From assembly GCA_023038255.1 (NCBI GenBank), contig CP082927.1, positions 1,175,243 to 1,239,242 on the forward strand: a stretch of DNA of 64,000 nt, written 5' to 3'. Positions within the stretch are counted from its first letter, which is position 1, and every line of letters begins with the position of its first letter. A program made the translations under genes and the position numbers. A model generated the notes under the pieces. It did no database searches, was not told the origin of the DNA, and saw only the letters and a program-made list of their open reading frames with translations. Shown one piece after another: positions 33,859 to 39,690 of this stretch. This DNA comes from Candidatus Peribacteria bacterium. GTDB taxonomy: Bacteria > Patescibacteriota > Gracilibacteria > Peribacterales > Peribacteraceae.

Positions 33859-34024
33859 TTGCGCACTGCCCGACAAAGAACGCCCGAACTGGGTGGTGGT
33901 TGTCCTCTGGAGCATTGTCGGTCTCTATGTCCTCTACGGAGGATATATGGATCTGAAAAAGGTGATGTCTGAAACCAAATCCGTTCGACAGACATCGAGC
34001 GGAAGAACCACTGCATGGCAATAG
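33848..34024 (+). CDS. Tiny single-TM protein A2
   Basis: This 58-residue protein has a hydrophilic lead with one Cys, a transmembrane helix (WVVVVLWSIVGLYVLYGGY, 15-33) and a basic Ser/Thr-rich tail. The ATG at 33848 overlaps the end of A1 by 11 bases in another frame, with GAAAGGA 5 bases upstream, so translation is probably coupled. It is too short for usual gene callers. Confidence 0.7.
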   Translation: MSNSCALPDKERPNWVVVVLWSIVGLYVLYGGYMDLKKVMSETKSVRQTSSGRTTAWQ

Positions 34025-34043
34025 AAACAAGGAATTCCAGCTC

Positions 34044-34196
34044 ATGGAAAAGAAACGCAAAAATAGCGACGTGGGAATCACAGAAATCGCAATGGCAGTT
34101 TTTATCACCATTGCAGGCCTGCTGTACTACCACACCAATCCCCCTTACCAATTCAAGCAAACATCTTCGACTGTTATGACCAGCACCAGCAAGTAA
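34044..34196 (+). CDS. Tiny single-TM protein A3
   Basis: This 50-residue protein has a basic N-terminus (MEKKRKNSDV), a transmembrane helix (ITEIAMAVFITIAGLLYY, 12-29) and a short Ser/Thr-rich tail. AAGGAA lies upstream of the ATG at 34044, 19 bases past the A2 stop. The A1-A2-A3 unit ends in a clear terminator. Confidence 0.65.
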   Translation: MEKKRKNSDVGITEIAMAVFITIAGLLYYHTNPPYQFKQTSSTVMTSTSK

Positions 34197-34232
34197 GAAA
34201 ACGGCAAGCTGGCCCATAGACCAGCCATCCCC

Positions 34233-34268
34233 GACCTGCTCTTCCCATTGGAAGAAGCGGGTCTTTTT
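34233..34268 (+). terminator. Terminator of the module A unit
   Basis: GACCTGCTCTTCC pairs with GGAAGAAGCGGGTC (34233-34263) and is followed by TTTTTT. Confidence 0.88.
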
Positions 34269-34306
34269 TATTGTGTCGATGCTGCGTATGCAGAAAGAAA
34301 AAGTCG

Positions 34307-34405
34307 CTCTTAGAGTCTTGAAATATTTTTTCTGCTGTGATAAAGACCCGTCACCTGGAGCCGGAAACGGTTGCGGGCGTTTTGTGGTTCTTTTCAATCA
34401 ACGTG
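34307..34405 (+). promoter_or_regulatory. Promoter-leader module B
   Basis: CTCTTAGAG (34307-34315), 2 bases, TTGAAA (34318-34323), 17 bases, TAAAGA (34341-34346). The leader starts with CCCG...CGGG (34347-34377) enclosing CCG-GAAA-CGG, then CGTTTTGTGG, and a second CGTT/AACG pairing. Bases 34307-34331 are nearly identical to module A. Confidence 0.75.
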
Positions 34406-34451
34406 AATGTGAGATGTCCTCTCATTCCAGTGTTCAAAAAAGGGGTGGAAC

Positions 34452-34838
34452 ATGTCGACACTACGCAAGATGGCAACAAATGGGATCAATGTACTCCAGG
34501 AAAATGCAGCAGCCCTCATGGTATGGGGAGTCATTATCCTCTGTGTAGGCGGTCTGGGTGCAGCAATGAACAGTATAATAAAAGAGGGCAACCAGAATAA
34601 GGAGGCAGACTACCGTGCGGATGTTTTTGTCCTGACAGAAAACGGCGTCCACACGGTGGGATTTCCCCCTCCCAAATTCATCAGCACCAATGACCAGCAG
34701 AAGATGCTGCTCGAAAAAATCGATCAGATGTTTGAGGGGCAAATGGTCGCAGTCGTTCCGGTTACCATAAAAGACATGGGCGCCTGCGCGATTGTTCACC
34801 CCGTCAAGAAGATGCAGAAAAAAATGGCCTCACGATAA
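34452..34838 (+). CDS. Small membrane protein B
   Basis: This 128-residue protein has one transmembrane helix near residues 20-42 (AALMVWGVIILCVGGLGAAM) followed by a soluble basic domain (YRADVFVLTENGVHTVGFPP, KDMGACAIVHPVKKMQKK) of unknown type. AAAAAGGGG lies 6 bases before the ATG. It is the sole gene under module B, and hairpins follow at 34860. The soluble part makes it the best candidate for a sensing or effector role among the module genes. Confidence 0.72.
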   Translation: MSTLRKMATNGINVLQENAAALMVWGVIILCVGGLGAAMNSIIKEGNQNKEADYRADVFVLTENGVHTVGFPPPKFISTNDQQKMLLEKIDQMFEGQMVAVVPVTIKDMGACAIVHPVKKMQKKMASR

Positions 34839-34859
34839 ATTCACGCCGAAAAAAACCCT

Positions 34860-34923
34860 GTGTGCCGGCCTGCCGGCACACAATCACCCGCCCGCTTCTC
34901 TGCACAGAGATAGTGGGCATTTT
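34860..34923 (+). terminator. Two hairpins downstream of gene B
   Basis: GTGTGCCGGC-CT-GCCGGCACAC (34860-34881) is a perfect 10-bp stem, followed by GCCCGCT...AGTGGGC with TCTCT/AGAGA inside (34892-34919) and ATTTTGG. The second one is the more terminator-like. Confidence 0.65.
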
Positions 34924-34970
34924 GGCAATTGGCTTATGTATACTGCTGTTTTACAAAAATAAAAAGTCGT

Positions 34971-35070
34971 CTCTAGAGCCTTGAAATACTTGCAAGATTC
35001 TGGTACACATAGCGCATCCGGACGTCCCCGCAAGGGAACACGCCGGTTTTGTGTTATTTCAAAACATCGT
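34971..35070 (+). promoter_or_regulatory. Promoter-leader module C
   Basis: CTCTAGAG (34971-34978), 2 bases, TTGAAA (34981-34986), 17 bases, TACACA (35004-35009). The leader has CCGG (35018-35021) pairing with CCGG (35043-35046) around TCCC-CGCAA-GGGA, then TTTTGTG and a GTTTTG...CAAAAC stem. Confidence 0.75.
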
Positions 35071-35084
35071 CCACTGACTTCTGC

Positions 35085-35303
35085 ATGAAAGGACTCTCTG
35101 CCGTGTTACTCCGAAGAATGAAGAAGGCTCTCTGCAAGAACGAGCACGCCTGGGACTCCCCGATCGAATTTGCACTGGTGATTGCCTCCCTCGGCATGCC
35201 CAGTACAGCATTATTATGTGTGGGGCTCATGATTCACCCGGCTATCAGTCTGGTAATAATCGGCCTGCTGTTTTGGGCGGGTTTCAAAATGAAATGGCTA
35301 TAA
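35085..35303 (+). CDS. Small two-TM protein C1
   Basis: This 72-residue protein has a basic N-terminus (MKGLSAVLLRRMKKALCKNE) and two close hydrophobic segments (IEFALVIASLGMPSTALLCV, and MIHPAISLVIIGLLFWAGF). The ATG at 35085 was chosen over an earlier in-frame start at 35049, which would begin in the conserved leader. There is no good ribosome site. C2 starts one base after its stop. Confidence 0.68.
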   Translation: MKGLSAVLLRRMKKALCKNEHAWDSPIEFALVIASLGMPSTALLCVGLMIHPAISLVIIGLLFWAGFKMKWL

Positions 35304-35304
35304 C

Positions 35305-35472
35305 ATGAAAAGAAGAAAGGCAGCAGCTCCTCCGACCGAAAATGCCATGGCATTCGTTGCCCTGTATATGTTCGGTCCACTGTTCCTGTCGGCACTGGTA
35401 CTCTTTTTCTGGTGCACAGGACTACGCGGCAAGCAAATGGACAACGAAATCACACAAGTCATTTCCCTCTGA
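35305..35472 (+). CDS. Tiny single-TM protein C2
   Basis: This 55-residue protein has a basic lead (MKRRKAAAPP), a transmembrane helix (AFVALYMFGPLFLSALVLFF, 16-35) and a polar tail. It starts one base after the C1 stop, so its translation is likely coupled. A terminator follows. Confidence 0.68.
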   Translation: MKRRKAAAPPTENAMAFVALYMFGPLFLSALVLFFWCTGLRGKQMDNEITQVISL

Positions 35473-35487
35473 AGAAATGACACCCCC

Positions 35488-35527
35488 GATCCGCTCATGT
35501 CTCACGACATGAAACGGATCTTTTTTT
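35488..35527 (+). terminator. Terminator of the module C unit
   Basis: GATCCGCTCATGTC pairs with GACATGAAACGGATC and is followed by seven T. Confidence 0.9.
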
Positions 35528-35532
35528 GCATA

Positions 35533-35557
35533 CAAAAAACCCTGCACGGGGCAGGGC
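35533..35557 (-). terminator. Terminator of the SIMPL gene
   Basis: On the minus strand, CCCTGC-CCCGT-GCAGGG (35556-35540) is followed by TTTTTT. It sits back to back with the plus-strand terminator at 35488. Confidence 0.88.
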
Positions 35558-35579
35558 TTCCTGTCTCTGTCTGCAGAGA

Positions 35580-36335
35580 TTAATTCAATTCATATGTCAC
35601 CGTGACTGTGACTGCCATCTCCTGCTCTCCGGACGGCAACGGCAGACTGTTATCTGCGCCTCCGCCCATTCCTTCCGAGCGCATCATGGTTGCATATGGC
35701 GCGATGACGCCTCCGTTGTAGCCTTCACTGAAGCCCTTCAGGTCACCCAGACTCACACCCAACTGACGTGCAAGTTCCTGTGCCTTCTCCTTCGCCTGCT
35801 CAATCGCCTCCTTCCGTGCCTCAGCGCGCTTTGCTTCCGGATCATCCACGGTGAAGTTCACGCTGCCCGCCTGGTTCGCACCGGCTGCAGTTGCAGCGCC
35901 AACGACATCACTGATTTTATCGAGGTCACGCACTTTCACGCGCAGACTCTGGTTCGCTTCGTAGCCCTGAAGAATCTGTGTGCCGGTCTGCCAGTTATAG
36001 ACAGGGTTCAACCAGAAGTTTTCCGTCGCAATGTCTTTCTTGTCGATGCCCGCTTCCTGCAGTGCCTCGTAAATCTTATTCATGTTGTCACTTAGTTTCT
36101 GCATCGCCACAGCGGCCGTCTTCTGCTGACCGGTCTGCATACCAAAGCTGATGCTTGCAATATCCGGAGTGACAAATGCTTTTCCTTCACCGGTCACCGT
36201 TATGGTCCCGGGAACGGACGATGCCGGGCTCTTTTCCATCTGCTTACCCGCAAGATAAAACGCACCGCCAATCACGACAGCGAGGATAGGAAGCCACATC
36301 GGCGGCCGGATATTGATGGTCTGTTCTGAGGCCAT
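35580..36335 (-). CDS. SIMPL (DUF541) domain protein
   Basis: This 251-residue protein has an N-terminal membrane anchor (MWLPILAVVIGGAFYLAG, about 12-30) and a SIMPL/DUF541 domain (TITVTGEGKAFVTPDIASIS at its start, ending EMAVTVTVTYELN). The domain includes the helical AEARKEAIEQAKEKAQELAR segment. SIMPL proteins are exported and found in many bacteria with poorly known function. The start at 36335 matches the membrane anchor. Confidence 0.92.
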   Translation of the reverse strand: MASEQTINIRPPMWLPILAVVIGGAFYLAGKQMEKSPASSVPGTITVTGEGKAFVTPDIASISFGMQTGQQKTAAVAMQKLSDNMNKIYEALQEAGIDKKDIATENFWLNPVYNWQTGTQILQGYEANQSLRVKVRDLDKISDVVGAATAAGANQAGSVNFTVDDPEAKRAEARKEAIEQAKEKAQELARQLGVSLGDLKGFSEGYNGGVIAPYATMMRSEGMGGGADNSLPLPSGEQEMAVTVTVTYELN

Positions 36336-36444
36336 AAAGAAAGGGGGAAGGAAATACTGTCCACGATACAAGAAAGATGCAGCGTGGAGTATTGAAAAAT
36401 ATCACTATGTATTACGAACAAGATTGTATTTGGTTACATTTTTT

Positions 36445-37233
36445 TCAGATCTCCAGCGGAATACTGGCCGATGGCGCCCCACCAAACTGGGCATACCCTT
36501 CCTTTTCCAGCTGATGCGCAAACTCCGCGCCTCCGCTCTGCACAATCTTCCCTTTCACCATCACGTGCACGGTGTCGGGCGTGATGTAGTCGAGAATACG
36601 TGCGTAGTGCGTGACGATGAGTGCACTGCATCCGACATGCTCCGATCGCAGTCTGTTCACTCCCTCCGCAACAATCTTCAGCGCATCCACATCCAGTCCG
36701 GAATCTGTTTCATCCATAAGAGCAAGCGATGGTTTCAGGATTGCCATTTGTAATATCTCGGCCTTCTTCTTTTCACCGCCGGAAAATCCCTGATTGATGG
36801 AACGGTCGGCAAATGCGGGATTCATGTGCAGTTTTTCCATCTCGGCCCCCAACACTTTCTGAAACTGCAATGGTGAGAGGCGCGTCATCTCCGGATGTGC
36901 AGCAACCTGTGCGCGGTGAGCAGCAAGCAGAAAACTGCGAAGGGAGACGCCACTGATTTCCTTCGGATACTGGAACGCCAGAAAGAGCCCCGCCTGCGCA
37001 CGTTCGTGCGGTTCCATTGCCAGAATATCTTCACCGCGAAACTGAACTGATCCGCCGGTAATCGTGTATGCGGGATGCCCCATCAGCGCATTCACAAGCG
37101 TCGATTTCCCCGATCCATTCGGCCCCATAATGGCGTGGACTTCGCCTTCGTTCATCTCCAGATTCAGTCCACGGACAATCTCCGTATTCGCAACGGACAC
37201 ATGGAGATCGGTGATGGTGAGGAGAGAGGTCAT
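36445..37233 (-). CDS. sufC: Fe-S cluster assembly ATPase SufC
   Basis: This 262-residue ABC ATPase has Walker A GPNGSGKST (residues 36-44), the SufC-specific FLAFQYPKEISGV loop, the signature FSGGEKKKAEILQ, Walker B SLALMDETDSGLD and the H-loop VTHYARI. It energises cluster assembly in the SufBC2D complex. It is transcribed alone on the minus strand, apart from sufB and sufD. A strong hairpin lies upstream at 37284. Confidence 0.96.
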   Translation of the reverse strand: MTSLLTITDLHVSVANTEIVRGLNLEMNEGEVHAIMGPNGSGKSTLVNALMGHPAYTITGGSVQFRGEDILAMEPHERAQAGLFLAFQYPKEISGVSLRSFLLAAHRAQVAAHPEMTRLSPLQFQKVLGAEMEKLHMNPAFADRSINQGFSGGEKKKAEILQMAILKPSLALMDETDSGLDVDALKIVAEGVNRLRSEHVGCSALIVTHYARILDYITPDTVHVMVKGKIVQSGGAEFAHQLEKEGYAQFGGAPSASIPLEI

Positions 37234-37283
37234 GAAGGGCTACAGAGTACAGGAAAAATTCACAGAGTGCTTTCTGAAAGCTT

Positions 37284-37308
37284 GGGCCGTCTTGGGGGAA
37301 GACGGCCC
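37284..37308. terminator. Perfect 10-bp hairpin
   Basis: GGGCCGTCTT-GGGGG-AAGACGGCCC. There is no T-run on either side. It lies between the 36-residue gene and sufC and may end the former's transcript or separate the two. Confidence 0.55.
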
Positions 37309-37331
37309 GTAAGCCACAAACGCCAGTCCTT

Positions 37332-37442
37332 TCATTTCTGGGCTGTGAGAGCAATGGCCAAGAAGCCTGCGAGAATAAGAAGACCCGCTGCAATCGCCAT
37401 GTAGCGCCCGAATGGGCTGTTATTGCTCAAACCCCGACGCAT
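37332..37442 (-). CDS. Tiny single-TM protein (36 aa)
   Basis: This 36-residue protein has a basic start (MRRGLSNNSPFGRY) and one helix (MAIAAGLLILAGFLAIAL). GGGAGGA lies 8 bases before the ATG at 37442, a good ribosome site. A TTGACG-N16-TAAGAT promoter is at 37541-37514. A longer frame from 37541 would start in the -35 and is rejected. Confidence 0.65.
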   Translation of the reverse strand: MRRGLSNNSPFGRYMAIAAGLLILAGFLAIALTAQK

Positions 37443-37513
37443 GATCTGGATCCTCCCTAAAAAGCGCCTGCCACCCCTGCACCACCCTGGTGTTGTAAAG
37501 TAGCTTAGCCAGC

Positions 37514-37541
37514 ATCTTAGAATAAAATCCCTACCCGTCAA
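37514..37541 (-). promoter_or_regulatory. Promoter of the 36-residue gene
   Basis: On the minus strand TTGACG (37541-37536), 16 bases, TAAGAT (37519-37514). The word TTGACGGG and the following GATT are shared with the next promoter at 37822-37849, so the two look duplicated. Confidence 0.65.
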
Positions 37542-37546
37542 TCATC

Positions 37547-37577
37547 AAAAAGCCCGTATCAATACGTAGATACAGGC
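37547..37577 (-). terminator. Terminator of the 51-residue gene
   Basis: On the minus strand GCCTGTATC (37577-37569) pairs with GATACGGGC (37560-37552), followed by TTTTT. Confidence 0.82.
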
Positions 37578-37599
37578 GGTTCTGTAGCAGCATGATGGA

Positions 37600-37755
37600 T
37601 CATAGTCTTTGCATGATCCTCTCATTTCCATGTCGATCACGGATGGCCCCGTCGTGGGAAGCAGATCGTACCCATGGCCATATCGCATAGATTAAAGCGG
37701 CAATAGCGATGATGACCAATATTTCCATGCATGACAGTGGTCCTTTTTGTTTCAT
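37600..37755 (-). CDS. Tiny single-TM protein (51 aa)
   Basis: This 51-residue protein has a transmembrane helix (MEILVIIAIAALIYAIWPWV, 10-29) and a charged tail (DGAIRDRHGNERIMQRL). AGGGGAT precedes the ATG at 37755. The leader of about 60 bases contains a CTCTTTC/GAAAGAG hairpin. It forms its own unit with a promoter at 37849-37822 and a terminator at 37577-37547. It is too short for standard gene calling. Confidence 0.68.
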   Translation of the reverse strand: MKQKGPLSCMEILVIIAIAALIYAIWPWVRSASHDGAIRDRHGNERIMQRL

Positions 37756-37821
37756 CGGATATCCCCTGAAAAGCCCTCTTTCCCGTCGACAAGCGCCGAT
37801 ACAGAGAAAGAGCTGCGTTTA

Positions 37822-37849
37822 GCATACTTTACAATCTCCGCCCGTCAAT
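37822..37849 (-). promoter_or_regulatory. Promoter of the 51-residue gene
   Basis: On the minus strand TTGACG (37849-37844), 16 bases, TATGCT (37827-37822). It is similar to the promoter at 37541-37514 both in boxes and in flanking bases. Confidence 0.7.
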
Positions 37850-37889
37850 TATCGCCAAAAAGCTGCTTCATCTCTATACTTCGTGCCCC

Positions 37890-37918
37890 GTAACCCATCA
37901 CTCATTACCTATAACCGG
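37890..37918 (+). repeat. ATAACC short-word array
   Basis: GTAACCCATCACTCATTACC then TATAACCGGG lies directly upstream of the ferredoxin ATG. It is a single-armed member of the ATAACCC family. Confidence 0.55.
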
Positions 37919-37921
37919 GAA

Positions 37922-38209
37922 ATGCCCAAAGTCACCTTTATCCAGGAAAACGGCCAGATTACTGTCGTGGAAGCGGCAGAAGGTGAACGTATCCTGCACA
38001 TTGCGCTGGATAACGGTATTCCGATGGAACACGCCTGCGGCGGTAACGGCTTCTGCACGACCTGCATGTGTAAAGTGAAGGAAGGCATGGGGAACCTCAG
38101 CCCCCGAAACGACCGGGAGGAAAACATGGGCATTGTGAACGATCCCGATCGCCTCAGCTGTCAGAGTGAAGTGATGGGCGATGTGACAGTCGAAGTCATT
38201 GAGTACTGA
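37922..38209 (+). CDS. fdx: 2Fe-2S ferredoxin
   Basis: This 95-residue protein has the adrenodoxin/Isc-type ligand pattern C39-x5-C45-x2-C48 and C80 (ACGGNGFCTTC and RLSCQSE). It carries electrons in the cytosol. An Isc-type ferredoxin would fit with Fe-S assembly by the nearby suf genes, which is inference. The start at 37922 matches the family N-terminus. TATACT about 40 bases upstream suggests a short leader containing the word array. Confidence 0.92.
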   Translation: MPKVTFIQENGQITVVEAAEGERILHIALDNGIPMEHACGGNGFCTTCMCKVKEGMGNLSPRNDREENMGIVNDPDRLSCQSEVMGDVTVEVIEY

Positions 38210-38210
38210 T

Positions 38211-38267
38211 TTATGATTTATGAATGAAGCGCCGCATAATTCGTAATTCATAAATCATAATTCACCG
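38211..38267. repeat. ATTTATGATTTATGAA inverted-repeat array
   Basis: The left arm (TGATTTATGATTTATGAATG, 38207-38227) and the right arm (AATTCGTAATTCATAAATC then ATAATTC) can pair over about 20 bases around GCGCCGC. It sits between the convergent ferredoxin and TPR genes and could work as a bidirectional terminator-like hairpin. Confidence 0.7.
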
Positions 38268-38269
38268 CC

Positions 38270-39061
38270 TTAAGCAGGTACCGCCCCCGTGTCTGTAGCA
38301 GCCTCAGCAATGCTCCTCATCTTCGCTTTTACATCTTCATTATACGGCTCAAGCTTATTGATGCGGCGATAGGTCTCCTCAGCATTGTCGCGCATGTTGA
38401 GCTGCAAATAACACTCAGCCAGAAGATGCAGGAGTTCAATATCGCGGGACAAGAACGCTGATGCCTTTTCGAGGAGTGGTGCCGCTTCTTCAAAGCGCTG
38501 GGCGGCAATACAGGCGCGGCCGAGAGCGGCGGAGCGTTCCGGATTTTTCGGGTCGAGGTTAAGAGCGTCCTGATACGCGTAGCACGCTTCCATGTATTTC
38601 CCCTGACGATAGTATGCGAGTCCGAGGTTTGCGTGGAACGAAACATCATTACTGCGTTGCAGGAGTTCGCGGTACATCGCCTCTGCCTTCGATTCACGGT
38701 TGGTCGTGAGGTAGAGCTTCGCAAGTTCTGCGCTCACACTCTCGTCCATCGGGTGCACCGTCAGAGCCTGAATGAGCAGGCGTTCCACTTCTTCAAAACG
38801 CCCCTGCTTCCACGCCTTATCGGCGCTGTGCAGAAGAGAGCGGACTTGCTGAAGTTCAATGGCGGATGTGCGGGGGTTTTTGCGGGGCTTATCGATAACG
38901 GTTTCGTCGACAAGGACAGCACCGCGCTGCTCTGCAGATTCAAAACGCGTGCGTACGGAACGGACAAAGCGCCGGATGGTGCGCTGGCGTAGCAGAATGC
39001 GCAGTCCGACAATCAGGACGATACCGAGGAGTGAGCCGAGAAAAACGATGGCGTAGATCAC
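38270..39061 (-). CDS. Membrane-anchored TPR protein
   Basis: This 263-residue protein has one N-terminal helix (AIVFLGSLLGIVLIVGLRIL, 4-23), a basic linker, and about five TPRs (e.g. RFEEVERLLIQALTVHP, FHANLGLAYYRQGKYMEACY). It would face the cytosol as a scaffold. It starts at GTG 39061. It is upstream of lspA's 3' side on the same strand but has a 108-base gap. Confidence 0.82.
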   Translation of the reverse strand: MIYAIVFLGSLLGIVLIVGLRILLRQRTIRRFVRSVRTRFESAEQRGAVLVDETVIDKPRKNPRTSAIELQQVRSLLHSADKAWKQGRFEEVERLLIQALTVHPMDESVSAELAKLYLTTNRESKAEAMYRELLQRSNDVSFHANLGLAYYRQGKYMEACYAYQDALNLDPKNPERSAALGRACIAAQRFEEAAPLLEKASAFLSRDIELLHLLAECYLQLNMRDNAEETYRRINKLEPYNEDVKAKMRSIAEAATDTGAVPA

Positions 39062-39169
39062 GACTGGAAAAAGTGACGGAATCAGCAGGAAATCCTACCA
39101 CGCGGGATGCGCAAGGACAAGACAGGTTAACAAAAATCCGCCATCCCGCAAGGAACACTGTGTCGCAAC

Positions 39170-39601
39170 TTAGTTGCTACGAACTATTCCCAAAGTCTCC
39201 GCAAGCAAAAACAGCACACCAATGGTGATGCAACTGTCGGCAATGTTGAAAATCGGGAATGAGCCGACCTGAAAGAAGTCTGTCACCACACCATCCCGCA
39301 GGCGATCCAGCACATTCCCCAATGCCCCGCCCACAATCAGTCCATACCCAAGTGATGATGCGAGTGTCTTCTTTGTTTTGTAGGCAAGAACACAGACAAA
39401 GAAGAGCGCGCCGATAATCACCGCTTCCTGCCACCCGGATGGCAGGCGAAGGCCAAACGCAACGCCGGAGTTATGTGCAAGTTCCAATCCGGCAAAAGTA
39501 CCGAGAACAGGAATGCGCTCGTCAAGAAACGCATCAACAAGCCACTTGGCAATGAGACTCGACGCAAGTGCAGCAATGGCAGTGATGATGAAAAGAGACA
39601 T
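39170..39601 (-). CDS. lspA: Lipoprotein signal peptidase
   Basis: This 143-residue membrane protein has four helices and the two catalytic aspartates of signal peptidase II, D99 in GNVLDRL and D122 in FPIFNIADS. It cleaves prolipoproteins at the lipid-modified Cys. Several predicted lipoproteins here (32588, 42103, 53489) are likely clients. TATTCT lies 6 bases before the ATG, predicting a leaderless transcript. Length is slightly short for the family but complete. Confidence 0.94.
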   Translation of the reverse strand: MSLFIITAIAALASSLIAKWLVDAFLDERIPVLGTFAGLELAHNSGVAFGLRLPSGWQEAVIIGALFFVCVLAYKTKKTLASSLGYGLIVGGALGNVLDRLRDGVVTDFFQVGSFPIFNIADSCITIGVLFLLAETLGIVRSN

Positions 39602-39651
39602 GTGAAGAGAATAGAGGTTTCGATTCCTGGCATCCAGGTTTCGGTGCGATT

Positions 39652-39689
39652 TCCTAGAAGCTGACAGCTAGAAGCTATAAGCTGACGTC
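39652..39689. repeat. AGAAGCTGAC/AGCTTAT short-word array
   Basis: CTAGAAGCTGACAGCTAG then AAGCTATAAGCTGACG lies just before the ftsW ATG. Similar AGCTTTTAGCTTCTAGC strings occur at 46723-46755 and AGCTTTTGGCTTTTAG at 58414-58430. Here it also supplies TATAAG as a possible -10. Confidence 0.6.
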
Positions 39690-39690
39690 C

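Noticed and set aside
33542..35060. Pairing of TTGAAATA with TATTTCAA as a closing stem of an RNA in modules A-C
   Set aside because: TTGAAA is the -35 box with a constant 17-base spacing to the -10, so this arm would not be transcribed from this promoter; the leader structure starts later.
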